A DNA stretch of 64,000 bases from Platycnemis pennipes (GCA_933228895.1 OW121850.1:28653773-28717772); one strand, 5' to 3'; shown: positions 41,701 through 54,049, counted from the stretch's first letter. The notes: generated by a model not told the origin, from the sequence alone. Numbers and translations: made by a program.

Positions 41701-43007
41701 AATACGTTTTATACAATTTTGCAAGCATGCATTCTTTCCATTTCTAAAATATACTAAAAATGTTTATGGTGCACTTATGCTTTCTGATAAACATGCAAAA
41801 TTTTGAGCCCTCTAGTAGGCAATGATATTTTCAATTTACAGCTTTGGACACTAAATTCGTTTGAATCAAACAGTAACAAATAATTTTATTCGCATAAAAA
41901 CAAAATGTCTCTAAAAAAATGTGGGATTAACGTATACATTCAGAATCCCTGGATAATATTATCAAAATCTTAAATAGACAATGATAAGTCATGTAAATAA
42001 GTACCTACTTTTCCTAATCACCTTAACACAAATTCAAATACCACCATTAAATTCCTCCCACCAGAATGTAATTTCGTCCGCAGATTTGTTAACCGATATC
42101 CATGTACTCGATACTGATAATGAATCCGATCGTTGGTTAATTCATCTCTTTACCTGAGTTTCCCGGATAGGAGTCCTTTACCGCGCCCCCAAACAAGCTG
42201 TCCAATAGAGTTGAGATTACTATTTTTTCCCCAAACTGGAGTATTTCTTTGAGAACTCTTCCTCTCCCACGGTTCCAGCACTTGCAGCTTCAAACCATCT
42301 AGTTAGGAGTTGTTGCAGGGAGAATCTCCCAAAGGTCTTTCACCTCATCTTTTCGACGCCACCTCGACATGGTGCTAGGAAATCAAAGGAAGAATTTACT
42401 TGTACTTCGTTGCTTTTCTGCATTTACTGACCTCCGGAATAAATTTTATTTTATTAAAAAATAACTGTATCGCAGTTGAGGGACCCTTTCTTTATTCCAC
42501 GAGTATTCTACCAAGCTGTTTAGCATAACACGTAGGGAGTCTTCACTTTTTGGTCATATAAGGTCCCACAACTGCGATACAGGGCCATCGTAGAGAAGAG
42601 AATCATCATTTTCCGTACCCACTTCACGTAAATCGTTTATCAAAACATTTTTCACAAGTGTTCTCTGAGAGCGCATTTGCTTGCAAAACACTATATTTCA
42701 CTGTAGATCGATGCATACAATACTTCTAAGAATCATGATATGCATGCAATCATATAATTATAGTTTACAAGTACATTTTTATACAAAAATCATGGTTGTA
42801 AAACTTCAATGTGTCGAAAAAGCGGATCGAGGTAAATGAGTAGCAGATTGCTGCCGACATATTTTGCGTGACGTATCATCGGAGCGATCAAAAAAATAAA
42901 ATACAACTCTAAACAGGAATTTTCTTAATTTACTACAATTTATAAATTTGTCTCTTTGAGGTAGAAATATTTAATCTCTATGTTTTCCCAACTTCTCACA
43001 TTCGCAG
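38701..43007. other. Upstream region of the EGF-like gene, copy 1
   Basis: No coding exon recognised. Because 43008 follows a good splice acceptor, a 5' UTR exon and the promoter should lie here or further left. A short motif CCGGGTTCAAGACCCG at 41622-41637 resembles a tRNA B box (and the T-arm) but no complete tRNA fold is present. The same motif occurs in copy 2 at 59542. Confidence 0.45.
39440..39468. repeat. 12-bp perfect hairpin in the duplicated segment, copy 1
   Basis: CCTTAGGTGTCC (39440-39451), loop CCAAC, then GGACACCTAAGG (39457-39468). The same hairpin is at 57292-57320, unchanged. Confidence 0.85.
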
Positions 43008-43109
43008 GAGTGATAACAATGGAAGCATCTCCCAGTTTGATAGTCATCTTCATTCTCGCCCTGACAGTGAGCCCGAGAAACGGAAAAGTCATCGAAAAAT
43101 CAGAAAATG
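43008..43109 (+). CDS. EGF-like gene exon 1: signal peptide
   Basis: Acceptor CTCACATTCGCAG precedes it, so an upstream untranslated exon is expected. ATG at 43019; MEASPSLIVIFILALT. Donor chosen at AAATG|GTGCGA because it gives phase 1. A stronger-looking donor ACA|GTGAGC at 43066 would give phase 0 and would need a further exon. The copy at 61004 differs by one silent change in the first 16 codons. Confidence 0.6.
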
Positions 43110-46100
43110 GTGCGAAGTATTTCCAATGTTTTTCTAATTTCTCTTTTTGGAAATGGCGAAATGGGTATTTGGTAATTTCCTTCCCATGCAAAAAAGATAA
43201 AACTAGGAATTTAATTTCCAAAATATGGTAATATTATCCTGAAGCTCTTGCAATCCGTTATAAATATATTTTGAAAGTATTCGAGGTTTGTTCTTTTCCC
43301 TTTGTATCTACTGCATCTCTTCCTCAAAGACCATACCTTATTGTGGTAGGATTGGGAGTAGCGTGTTCTCCTGACTCGCTGCACTATTGGGCCGATGAAT
43401 GTAAACCTGGAAGAAATATTCGGAAACGTTAAGGGAAGGATGTACCTAATACCTCATACCTAGGTATCTAATAGTTGTGGGGGTCGTAGTCGTGGAAAGG
43501 ATGGAAAAAAGGAAAAAGAGCAGAGTACGGGCGGGATGTAAAAAATGAGCACGACAAGATGGCAGTAAAGACCCGTCGGAAGAATTAGTTAATTAGTTCG
43601 TAATCATAAACGCAATGTTTAAACACTATTCTTAATCCGAGTACACATGGAAAATTCAGTGGGACACAGGGAGATACGAAATAGATTACATCATGGTTAT
43701 GAAAAAACATAGAAACGGGATATATGAGGGGATATTTGGGTGCGAAGATTTTGTAAAAACTCTGTTACCTATACTGAAAAAAATAGTGAACACAAGACTG
43801 AAATGACTATACGACAGCAAGTTTGATCTCTCATACGGCAAATTCCGTGCTTACAATCCTCAAGAGAAGGATGGAGAAAAGAACAAACGAATTTCTTGTT
43901 GAGGATCTTTTTGGGTTTCGCAAGGACAGGGCCACCTGGGATGCGATTGCAGTGAGAACACTGGTGGAAAGGAATGTAGAATAAAACCAGGATGTGTTCG
44001 CGTGATTTGTTGATTTCAAACAGGTGTTTGATGGAGCTAGGTGGGAAAGTTAATGTGAGTTCGTGGAAGTAAGGAGTAGGCAGGAGAGACGGGACACTGA
44101 TGTGGAATTTATACCTGAGACAGAAGGAGCAAGTAAGAGCAGCTAATGGAGAATCGCATTGGGTGGTTGTAGAGAAGAGGGTTAGACAAGGCAGTCCATT
44201 AACCTCGGTACCTTTAACCGTAATATCGGAGGAAATGGTGGAAGGGGCTTGGGACGTGGTCCAAGCAGGGGTAAAGGCTATGGGATAATTGATAAAATCA
44301 ATGTTGTTCGCAGACGGCCAAGTGCTAGTCAGCCAGTCAGCCCAGAGCTAACAAAATTTACCACCTCCTTTACAAAGACAGTGCAAAAGACACGATAAGA
44401 AGATAAATCACAATTAAACGAAAGTAACGTGATTTTCAAGATCAAAAAGGACCAGTTGAAATAGAAAAATATGAGGGCAGAAATAAGAGAAAGTGCAGCA
44501 ATGTAGCTATTTATGTGGTGTGTTGGATGAAATTGGGTGTAGCAGCATTGATGTGAGAAGGAGAATCGCATTGTCAAAAGCTCGTAGGAGTTTACTAATT
44601 CCAGGGACAATAAGTACGGAAGTAAAGAAAAGACTAGTTTCATTTGGAGCGTGGAAACTTTAGTCGCGGAAATATGGGCTTTAAGGAAAGAAGATGAAAA
44701 TGGACTTAGGACATTTGAGATGTCAGTGTGGAGAATAATGGAGAAAGTGAAGTGGTTGAAACGGTGAAAGAACGATGGAATACTAGAATTGGTAGGAGAG
44801 GAAAGAAATTTGATTAATAAAATAAAGAGAAGGCTAAAGTGTGGACGACGGTAATAAAGGATGATGGTGTTCGAGAAGACATTATAAAGGGAAGAATGCT
44901 TAGTAAGTGAAAACGAAATGAAACATGTCTTTATTTAATCTACGAATTTAGGACTCAAAGTCCTCCCTTACAAGTGGGGAAGAGGGAGGAGAAGAACGAG
45001 CAATTTGGATATATGATGGGAGAGAGGAGAAGCGAGTGGTTGAAGGGGGACAGCGTGTCAAATATAGGAATCGTGGGAAGAATTGAATGTCCACTTACAA
45101 TTATCTATTTCTAATTTAAGCGGTAGACCTTGATAATGATATTAATTGTGTCGAAATCATGCTTGATTACATTAAAACAGTGTGGAACGTCTAGAATATT
45201 AATTTACATGCTGTCAATTCAAGAAAATTAAGCCTGATAATGAAAATCGTACTCATACGGGTTATTCTTATTGGCGACCAATTCCCAGATATAATTTCCT
45301 TGTTTCAAAATAAGGAAAAAAAACTTATTTCAAAATATAAGTCCCAGAAAGTTCCCAAGTTCCGCAAAATAACATATCGTGTATGCAAGGAATTACGTTC
45401 GGAAAAACCTACTCAAATTAAAATTTAACAAATCCTGTAGAGAACATGGTGCCTATTAACAGGGAAGTTTCGAGTGTCACCCAGATTTTCCAAAGTTAGG
45501 AGGAAACGAAAAATGGAGTTATTTCCTATTCATATTTTGTTTCATTATTAATTATGTTATTTTTGTCTTCCCTTTTACGAAGTTGGAGTGTAACCACTCA
45601 CTCATGACAAATCAAACCCCTTCCAAGTGGCCCCAATAGGAAGCGATATGAATCGTTTCAATATAAATAGGATAAGTGAATGGAAGTTCTGTTACCTAGG
45701 AAGCCGAGTAACCAACGATGGACGAAGTAAAACAGAGATTGCCAATAGAATTGCCTAAGCGAAAAGGGCATTTTACCACGAGAAGATTCTGCTTACAGCT
45801 GCAAGTACAAGCGTGAAAGTGAGGAAACATTTTATTAGAACATACATCTGGAACATTCTACTATATGACAGCGAAACATGGACAATAACAGCAGCAGAGA
45901 AGTCCAGGTTGGAAGCATTTGAAATGTGGTGCTACCGAAGAAAGATGAAGATAAAATGGATCGATCGAGTGACAAACGAAGCAGTGTTAAGGAGAGTGGG
46001 AGAGAAGAGGTGTCTACTGAGAACCTTAAAAAGAATACGGGACAACTTAATAGGCCACATCTTAAGACACGATGGCCTGATGAAGACTATCGTCGAAGGA

Positions 46101-49100
46101 AAAATGAACGGGAAGATTGGAAAAGGAAGGCCACGTATGAGATACATGGAACAGGTTGTGAAGGATGTTAAAGAGAAATATTACGTCACAATGAAAAGGT
46201 TGGCCGATAGAAGAATCGAGTGGAGAGCTGCGTCAAACCAATCCTAGGATTGTTGACCGATGATGATGATGAAGTGGATAGAAGAATCGAGTGTAGAGCT
46301 ATGTCCAATAATTGTTAAAAATCAATGAATATCTGTAGAAGTAAAAGCAATGTGTGAATAGTTAAGAATAAATATTTTCATTTTATGAATGCATACTTTC
46401 TCGAGGGGTCAGGATGGTATGCTGGCTAAAGTAATGGCCTACCACCCTGACGGAAAGTGTTCGAATACTGGCTGCGGCAGAGATTATTGAATGGCATACC
46501 GGTACCAACTTCAGTTCTGTGAGGGGAGTACTCAATGCTCAGTGTTGTGCCCGTCCGATAGGATGTAAAACACAAATACTTTGCGTACGTATCTTTAAGA
46601 GCCGACTAATCCCGGCAATGAGTTTCTTGTCACCCTTTTCCCGCTACCTGAATAATTCCTTTCTATACCCAATTACACACCCTCGCAAACGACCTTAGAT
46701 ATTCGCCTCACCTCCAGAATACGTACTTTATATTCTTTTTAGCATGAATTTATTTAGGAATAATACTTCTAATAATTTTCCTTGCATTTATGATTCTTGT
46801 GCATCATTAAGTAAACAAAGTTATTCCTCTCCAGGATATCCATTGAATCACAGTTGCTCTACTGACGAGGATTGTGGGGTACCATTCTCATCTTGCCAAT
46901 ATGGCAAATGTGAGTGCATGCAAGGTTTGCATGAGGGTTTGGACTACACCCAATGCTTTAAAGGTGAGTATTCCAATCATTTCGATAGGCAGGGAAGACC
47001 TCGAATAATAAACCTCGCATTAGAATAGTTGAATTTTCATTGATTTCTTTTTACCGCCAAGCGTTTCAAACATATATCTATATCTACGACATACCTTGCA
47101 AGCCACCTCGAGGGTGTGTGGCAGGGGGTGCATCCACACCGGGAACAATGATACAACAAACAAAAATGAACAAAACAAAACAAACACCACACCTTTAAAA
47201 GTAATTTGGGAAAAAAAAGAAAAAAACTACCAAATCCCAATCATGCACGATACACCCACGAATACCATGCGTGACTTGAAATCCGACACCAATTAAATAC
47301 ATACTCATGCATGCAAAAAGAAATTAAATCCAGGGAATGCTAAGAGCAATGCATGCGAGTAACACATTGATTTGAACAAGCAGGAAATAAAAAATACTAT
47401 CGACCTCCTCTGAATAATACCTATATAAGTATTACCGATTTACGCGATGCCTAACGTTCTGATCGCGAATCTTACGTGGAAAATATGACATTTTAAACCT
47501 GTCCGTCCTGCAATCTATCTCCTTAATTTTATTACAATTATCGAGCCTACCATAGTAAGTCGGAGCCAGCAATATATGATTAAGTGATTAATGAAAAGTC
47601 CCTCCTTAAATTTTCCCAGAAGATTCAGCCTACGTTGTGACAGCGATCCCTATCCCAATTCGGCTAACATATCAGACACACTACTTTCCCTATCGTAACA
47701 CCCTTTACATATCTCGCTGCTCTTCGTTGAACTCGATCTAATTCGTAAATTAAACCTGCTTCATAAGGGTCCCATATACTCGCAGCATATTCTAAGCGTG
47801 GCCTAACAAATGAAAAATAGCAATGTTCCTTCACCGTCTCCTCACTTTTCCCTAATATTCTTTTAATAAACCCCAACTTTCTAATTGCTTGACTGCATAT
47901 TTCCCTGACATGTTTCCCCCAAAAAAGATCTTGTGTAAGTGTTACCCCTAAATACTTAACTGAATCCACGTTTACTAATTACGTACCTTGAATCATATAC
48001 CTAGTTCTTTCTATCGAGTTTTTCCTTTTTCAAAAATTTACTTTTTTATGTTCATTTCTAGTTTCCATTTATGGAACAGATTCCATTTCTCCTGAAATGC
48101 TACGAGGTATTTTTCTATCGATGTCTTGTCTCCCGGACTGCTAATTTCTCTATACACTACGGCATCATCTGCGAAAAGCCGAATTCTACTGTTAACTACA
48201 ACACTGCAGAGGTCATTGATATATAAAAGAAATGAAATTGAGCCTATCAAACTTCCCTGGGGAACCCTTGTAGTGACACTAACTATATTGGACATGATAC
48301 CGTCTATAGTAACTCTCTGTTCGCGGCCAACTAAGAATTGATTAAACCAGCATACTACGTGTTTATCTATACCGTAACTTTTTAGCTTTAAGAGCAATCT
48401 GTCATGAGTTACTCTATCAAAGGGTTTTTTTTTAATCGAGGAATATCGCATCAACCTGAGCATTATTTTCTCCCGAAACCAATAAGTCGTGAACAAAGAG
48501 TGCCTATTGCGTTTCGCATGATATATATTTTCGAAAACCATATAGGTTATTTAACAACAAATTTTTGCTATCCAAATGTCCCATAATCGAACTAACTATT
48601 ATATGTTCCATTATCTTACACGATATCGTATGGTGATAGGTAGGTAATATTCAGAGTAGGGCTATAGTATTTTTTATTTCCTGCATGTTCAAATCAATGT
48701 GTACTTTCATGGTTTTCTCTTAGAATTCTCTGGATATAATTTTTTTTGCATGCATGAGTATCTATTAAATTGGAGTCGGATATCAAGTCATGCATGGTAT
48801 TCGTGGGTGTGTCCTACATGATTGGGATTTGGTAATTTTTTCCTTTTTTTCCCTAATTACTTTTAAAGGTGTGGTGTTTGTTTTGTTCATTTATGTTTGT
48901 TGTGTCATTGTTCACGGTGTGGATGCTCCCCATGCCACACACCCCCTAGGTGGCTTGCAGGGTATGTCGTAAATATAGATATCTGCAGCTTACGAGCCAC
49001 ACCCGATTTTATGAATTCGTCTGTGCTCATGCTGTTGAAAACCATAGAGAGCCATTTTTCTTTTGCTATTTTCTTATTTATGTAAAATAATATTGCAAGA

Positions 49101-52100
49101 AATAAGATAACTCTTCAAAATATTGCATTCGTGGGGGTCGTGGTGCCCTAATGGGTAGAGTGCTAGACTGGAGGGTCCCGGGTTCAAATACCGGGCAGAT
49201 GTGTTCTGACACCCTCACCTAAAATCTTCGCGATTCCATTTTCTATGTCAGAACTTCGTTGGAAATCGCAGGTGATCGAGGGGAAGGAATTGGCCCCCCT
49301 ACCCTGAATGCGTGGATATCACACGCCAATGGTTTACTGCGGGATTAGCTCCACTCTCATCTTACAAAAACCTTCCTTAGTGTTCAAAGCTTTGTTTTTA
49401 ATACTGAATTATACATTAGTTTATGATAAATATGTATTGACGGCTCCAGAATAATTTTTGAATTGCTGAGAGCGGCATGTTTGACCTTTGAGTCTCAAAT
49501 AATTGTCGGCTACTGTCATCTGTATGCGATCAACTCCTTGTCGTCCTAAAACGTATACGGAAAATCCCTATGACTTTGTTCTTCATTCTGCAATTTTTGC
49601 TGCACTCCCGCCGATCTAATTTGTGCCTGCACTCCCGCCGATCTAATTTGTGCCTGCACTCCCGCCGATCTAATTTGTGCCTGCACTACACCCAATTTAT
49701 CCTCTTGGCCGCGTTATCTTGATGTAAATTACTCGTACTAGTATTACTAAATCACGCATCCGATTTTCCTCTAAAAGTGTTCCTAAACTGTCGTACATAG
49801 ATGTTTCACGTTTTTATTCCAGATTTACACTTCGGGGATAAGTGTAGCAGCAGCGACGAATGCATGGACATGAACACAGAATGCTTGACGGATGGAAGCA
49901 CTTATTCGAGGTGCCTCTGCAAGAGTGGGCACAGTTACTCACAGTTCGGACATATCTGCTTACCACGTAAGTTGATGACCAAATGGCACCACCCAACGGA
50001 AGCGAATGTCAGTTCTTGATCACTGCCAAGGCCTTTGGTGCACGTGTCGCCAGGCTTCTAGTCCTAGCATTTTCACAGTACTAAGGTCTTCTTTTTGGGA
50101 TTGGGGATTATATTTCTCTTTTCAAATCCATGGGTATCTCTCCTGTGTAACGTATGCCCTTCACTTGTAAGACCCACCTTGTTTAGCTCCTTGCCCCGGC
50201 TAGCTGTGGACAATTGGATTACGCATTCATAAGTAAATTATATTAATATCTATCTGTATCAGTTTATACAAGAAAACCCTTTCAATTTTGTAACCATCTT
50301 TACGTGCTTGTACTTTTAACAGCAATCTAAAGTACTAATGCATGGGCTTAAGCGGCCAAGTGTTTAAACAAATTGAATAACATATGATCTCGTTCTTTCT
50401 CGGCGAATGATATTTAAAAAACATTCTCGGGTTTCTAGCCGAGTAAGATTGAATAACGTTCTTTAAATTGAATAACATTCGCCAATGCACTTGATTTTAT
50501 ACAATATCGTGCGCATGCACTTGCGTTACATGTCTAGCCTTCCTTGGTCCTGTCCCGCGTAGGTTGTGATCCTCCAGGTAAACGTTGGTCAGTTCTGCAG
50601 AATGTCTCCTTCTGTTTCACTCTCATTAACACACTTCTCCCTCGTATCCGCATCCACCGGAGTCCGTGCGGAAGTCAGCTTAACATCACATTCCCCCTAA
50701 GCCAGCACACACGAGCGTCCCCGATCGTTACATGCGTTACCAATCAAGCAATGCCCCAGTCTATTGCTGGAATTTGGCGATAGTGTCGTGTTCATTAATA
50801 TGCTCAAGGCATTAATGGGTGGAGGCAATCCACCGACATCGGGCTATTGTCGGAGGCTTATTGTTTCGTTATAACTGTTGAGTACATTCAGCAAATGGCA
50901 TTGCAAATTCAGATTTATCCATGTTCACTCGGTGGAAATATCATCCAATCCGTAAGTTTAATTTATTTGCAGGTTTTTTGCTGCCACACCGGATTCCGAC
51001 CTCACTCTGAGTCTCCGAAATCATATTTTTCTGCTTCATTTTCTTATGCAATTATCTTCGCACTTAAGACTCTTTCCATTTCATGGTTGGTGAAACTATT
51101 TCTTTCGCCTCTTCACATTAACTTCATTTTCAATTACAAGTTCTTTTTTTCTTGTCCCTTATGGCATTGTGTCTTACTATTACTTTATGGCACAGCTCCG
51201 TTCTTTGCTGTGGTTCCTCACTATTCTATAATCAGATTCCACTTTTCAATAAGCTATGTTGCTTTATTTTTCTTTGCATTCATCCTGCAATTAAATTTTT
51301 CTATATTTCAGGTATTATGATTTGTTTCATTCCTTATTTTTTCAGAAAATTCTAGTAGTATTTCTATTCTGCCATTCCGATTTCCCAATACATATTTTGT
51401 AGTTAGTTATTCCCCTACCTTGTTTTTCCCTAACTTTACCTTTGTAATCTACTAGTATAGTTGAGTTTTCTTTTCCTTATGCCAACTTTATTACTCTTGT
51501 TGTATCGTCATGGACGTCTTTAATTTATTTATCTTCATAATCCGTCGTAGGCATGTAAACCTGAACCACTACAGAATACACAGGTTTGGACTAGATCTTC
51601 ACCATTTCTATCTTATTGAAATACTGCAAAAAGTTCTTCATTTAAATATAGGCTCTCTTCCTAAGCATACCTAATTAATTTAAAGATCCAATGTATAACA
51701 AGTACTTTAACTTCCATTCTTATAGCATCCTTCTTCGGGGAACTACATTATGCTAATTCCATAATCTTTGCTAAATTTAGATAAGGCTATTTTGTTGAAT
51801 CCATACTTCTAAGCAACTTTAATCAATCTAGACGTAATTTGGACAAAACGGTACCATTCCGTATGGGACACAGACGCAATTTACGACAGTCCATTTTAAT
51901 TTCACCGGATTCCATTGTAGGGCTAAAGAAATGGTAAACAGAGCATTGTCATGAAAGGAAAGAAAAACAAATCATTTCCGGTCATACGTTAAAGATAGCT
52001 GAAGGAATTCAATCCGGAGAAATGGGGGCAAACGGATGCTGTTAAAATATTCAATTACGTCGTTTTCAGGTCTGAGAAGCTCATGCTTGCCTTCTGTTGG

Positions 52101-52215
52101 GTGCCTCGATCCTCGCGCAGTCTGCGAGAGTTTGTATTCAGGTAAAGAGCCCGAATGCCTGTGCCGTGAGGGATACAATATGGACGGCAGCTCTTGCCTG
52201 GAAGTTCATCGATAA
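43008..52215 (+). CDS. Secreted protein with three six-cysteine EGF/EB-like modules
   Basis: Gene model: exon 1 (coding 43019-43109), exon 2 46835-46963, exon 3 49823-49966, exon 4 52070-52215. All junctions are phase 1 and the sum is 510 nt, 169 residues plus TAA. The protein has a signal peptide (SLIVIFILALT core) and then three modules, each in its own symmetrical exon, each with six cysteines in an EGF or EB-module-like spacing (CxCxxG near the end of each). Such proteins act outside the cell, as adhesion, recognition or inhibitor molecules; the actual role is unknown. AATAAA follows 16 bp after the stop codon. Introns hold LINE and SINE insertions. The first exon is duplicated at 61004. 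The link between exon 1 and exon 2 is the weakest point. Confidence 0.7.
43740..44990 (+). pseudogene. LINE remnant in copy 1
   Basis: Plus-strand phrases: EDLFGFRKDRATWDAI, VDFKQVFDGARWES (first catalytic block), VRQGSPLTSV (QGxPLS block), and later ALRKEDENGLRTFEM and ILELVGEERNLINKIKRR near the C-terminal end. Multiple stops. A different LINE from the one at 45660. Homologous remnant in copy 2 at 61730-62960. Confidence 0.75.
45660..46275 (+). mobile_element. 5'-truncated RTE-like LINE in copy 1
   Basis: Encodes CYLGSRVTNDGRSKTEIANR, then a 144-residue open frame with ETWTITAAEKSRLEAFEMWC, RVGEKRCLLRTLKR, HDGLMKTIVEGKMNGKIGKG and RLADRRIEWRAASNQS, ending in TAG before a GATGATGATGA tail. 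Same family as 4978-5824. The open frame makes this the least damaged LINE end in the window, though the 5' part is missing. Confidence 0.85.
46405..46620 (+). mobile_element. tRNA-derived SINE, copy 4
   Basis: GGTCAGGATGGTATGCTGGC (A-box region), GTGTTCGAATACTGG (B box) and a body with GAGTACTCAATGCTCAGTG and CCGTCCGATAGGATGTAAAAC, comparable with the complement of copies 1-3. Located in intron 1 of the EGF-like gene. Confidence 0.6.
46835..46963 (+). CDS. EGF-like gene exon 2: module 1
   Basis: Acceptor TATTCCTCTCCAG, donor AAAG|GTGAGT; phase 1 to 1. YPLNHSCSTDEDCGVPFSSC and then GKCECMQGLHEG give six cysteines in the order C-x5-C-x7-C-x4-C-x1-C-x13-C. CxC followed by a Gly-containing turn is typical of EGF/EB modules. 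Confidence 0.8.
47041..48990 (-). mobile_element. Jockey/CR1-like LINE with an inverted second 3' end
   Basis: Minus-strand frames: KLKSYGIDKHVVCWFNQFLV, VPQGSLIGSISFLLYINDL (QGSxLGPxLFLLYINDL), IRLFADDAVVYREI (catalytic FADD), then VKYLGVTLTQDLFW and RPRLEYAASIWDPY, the classic order of Jockey/CR1-type RT and its tail. Broken near 48000 and 48450. 47066-47340 and 48735-48985 are inverted copies of the same 3' end (GCCACCTCGAGGGTGTGTGG; TTACTTTTAAAGGTGTGGTG), so a second, severely truncated insertion of opposite orientation lies on the right. Confidence 0.75.
49135..49380 (+). mobile_element. tRNA-derived SINE with a different body
   Basis: GGTGCCCTAATGGGTAGAGT (A box), then GGGTCCCGGGTTCAAATACC (B box with T-arm-like flanks GGGTCCC and CCGGG). 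The body (TGTTCTGACACCCTCACC, CACACGCCAATGGTTTACTG) is unlike the other SINEs. Located in intron 2 of the EGF-like gene. Confidence 0.65.
49600..49690 (+). repeat. 29-bp tandem repeat
   Basis: The unit CACTCCCGCCGATCTAATTT followed by GTGCCTG occurs three times in a row, then diverges at CACTACACCCAATTTATCC. In intron 2, about 150 bp before exon 3. Confidence 0.85.
49823..49966 (+). CDS. EGF-like gene exon 3: module 2
   Basis: Acceptor TTTTTATTCCAG, donor CCAC|GTAAGT; phase 1 to 1. LHFGDKCSSSDECMDMNTEC, then YSRCLCKSGHSYSQFG and HICLP; six cysteines with CxC followed by a Gly turn. The minus-strand ORF over the same bases is a shadow. Confidence 0.85.
49967..52069. other. Intron 3 of the EGF-like gene, nothing recognised
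   Basis: T-rich on the plus strand in 50940-51540, which produces a 157-residue hydrophobic ORF with no motif. No mobile element with defined ends was found. Confidence 0.45.
52070..52215 (+). CDS. EGF-like gene exon 4: module 3 and stop
   Basis: Acceptor TCGTTTTCAG; starts phase 1 and ends CATCGATAA at 52215. LRSSCLPSVGCLDPRAVCES, then PECLCREGYNMDGSSCLEVH; six cysteines and the EGF-type CLCxxGYxxDGSSC ending. The match to a calcium-binding-like EGF tail (YNMDGSSC) is the clearest in the gene. Confidence 0.85.
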
Positions 52216-52230
52216 AATAAGGAAGTCATC

Positions 52231-52236
52231 AATAAA
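52231..52236 (+). terminator. Polyadenylation signal of the EGF-like gene
   Basis: AATAAA 15 bases after the stop codon, followed by AT-rich sequence. A variant AAAATAAGG lies just before it. Close spacing implies a very short 3' UTR; other signals further on are possible. Confidence 0.55.
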
Positions 52237-52828
52237 AATATTCCCATCGCATGGTGAGTTGCTGATGTTAAATGGTGCGCGCCAAATTGGCAAACACCAA
52301 GGTAAATTGAGACGTCGTTGTATTAAGACTGTAATTGGTGTACAAAGAAAATATTTACTGTAATATATATTTTTAGCTCTTGCCTGAATTGTTTCTTTTT
52401 ATTTCGCATTACTCTTCGCTCATATTCAGAGCACATAGTTGTCTCATCATTCGGGTAGCATCTCTCTCTTTGCCCACTCCCGCTGAGCTATCGAGTTGAT
52501 AGTCTATAAGCTATTAAAGCCTAGTTTCATATTGAGAATGTAACTGAAAATTAGTAGATGCACAATTATCGGCATGAAGTTTTAATCTCTTACAACCACA
52601 ATCGCTACGCACAGAGAAGGTACGTTTTTCAAGGAGTGACTGTAGTGATGATCGCTGTGCGATCATCGCGATAGCCTACATGTAATGTATTACAGTGCAA
52701 CCATTTTCCAACAAGTGACTATTGCCGGAGTCGCTAGCGTCGGTCGCTGAGCGATTATAGGAACCTGCCCAGAGAGGTGTCAGAATCGCAGTCGCTAACT
52801 ATTATTCGCCAGGGAATCCAGTGAAATC

Positions 52829-53010
52829 ATGGAGTGCGCTTCCACAAAGCTGAATTTTACTTCAGAAAAGGATGAAAAGCTTACAGAAAAGGTGAGGTAG
52901 CATCCAGCACTTAATGATTTGCATCATCCTCTATACAGAGGATATATATCGGGACATGCGTGTGAAAGGCAATATTTGGAGACGTCGCTGAAAACGTAAG
53001 AAGACCAGTT
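52829..53010 (+). pseudogene. MADF-like fragment of a Harbinger-type element
   Basis: ATG at 52829 opens MECASTKLNFTSEKDEKLTE, then KVR, a stop, and HPALNDLHHPLYRGY. This follows the MADF pattern (FTxExxExLIxxVxxHPxLYDxxxxxYRD). PIF/Harbinger transposons carry such a Myb/MADF protein next to the transposase. One stop codon in the first 30 residues shows it is dead. Confidence 0.55.
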
Positions 53011-53229
53011 GAGTATGTACAATCACAATTTTTATTCCTTTAGTTAATAATTTTGTCTACTATGTCTCAAATAATGACTAGTCCGTAAATAATTTCCAGA
53101 TCTGATTTAGAATTTCATGAATTATGATTATTCTGTCACCGTATTATCGAATTTTTCGATTGATAAATGGGGTTTCTTTATGTTTTTTAATCTTCTAAGT
53201 AGGTATGTTATAAATACGATTATTGCCCA

Positions 53230-53800
53230 CTTTTTATCATTTATGAATGAATGCACTGGCATTCCTTTAGTTCTACCTGGTCATCACCAACCAATACACA
53301 ACGGAGCACCTTGTCAGGTTTGGTAGCTTGCGTGGAGAAGGAAGCAGGGTTCCACTTGCAACTTTTTTGTTATTTGTGATTTATCAAAAATTCCACTATC
53401 TCCTTCCTTTCAGTAGGAGCCAACATCAATACACATGGCTTTATAGTTGGATAGTTGGCATCAACCACGGCGAGCAGGACGGCAGGATCAAGCACAGAGA
53501 GCAGGATAACCCTTGTAATTAAAGAAAAGGGAGCCGGTCTTGCTGGGAAGGACGATTCGAATGTGCTTTCCATCTATAGCAACCACACAATTTGGGAAAT
53601 CCCCAATTTGGTAGAAATGGTTTGTTTTACTTAATATTTCTTCAGAAGATAGTGAGAGCAAATATATCGGAATTAGTTTTTTTTCTCAGAGCACTCCATG
53701 TAGAAGTAACAATCTTGCTTATTTCACAAGTAGAGATTCGGAATTGAAATCATATGGAATGATAACACTCTCCAGTCGCTAAAAACCTGCGAAAAGTACA
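53230..53800 (-). pseudogene. PIF/Harbinger transposase fragment
   Basis: Minus strand, over shifted frames: ISKIVTSTWSALRKK-like helix, NWGFPNCVVAIDGKHIRIVL (the first catalytic Asp block, GAIDGxHI in the family), TGSLFFNYKGY, LLAVVDANYPTI, CIDVGSY and GDSGIFDKSQI. These are the successive conserved blocks of HARBI1-type DDE transposases. Stops and frame changes are at about 53480, 53440 and 53390. It diverges from the MADF-like fragment at 52829. Element ends were not found; TCGCTAGCG-like words cluster at 52590-52800. Confidence 0.75.
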
Positions 53801-54049
53801 ATTTTTTTACATTTCCGTTTTTATAGTAATTAATAACACAGAATTTACTAACCAATTTTTCCTTGAGTAATTCCTGATAAAAATGTTTTCTTTTTTCCCG
53901 TTGTGAACTGTATAAAACGCTGGAAAAATGCTATCACAGGACACCTATGATAGGATTAAGAGAGAGAAGTCACCGACTCACCAGCTCAAGAGGCTGCTCC
54001 AGATAAGAAAAGAAAAAAATGGCAGCTCTCTTTTTCGTAACTCTCCCTC

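Larger units (their letters stand above)
38354..46020 (+). repeat. Tandem duplication, copy 1 (shared part)
   Basis: Colinear with 56248-64000 throughout, with mostly single-base differences and small indels; the offset drifts from 17894 to 17980. It includes the signal-peptide exon at 43008-43109 and two LINE remnants. The copy-1 unit as a whole would run from 38354 to 56247. Confidence 0.95.

Noticed and set aside
49145..49200. Possible tRNA gene
   Set aside because: A and B boxes are present but the acceptor and anticodon stems do not form well, and a SINE-like body follows; called a SINE head.
50847..51320. 157-residue hydrophobic plus-strand ORF
   Set aside because: It lies in T-rich intron sequence; composition explains the Phe/Leu/Ile-rich translation and no start context or homology is visible.
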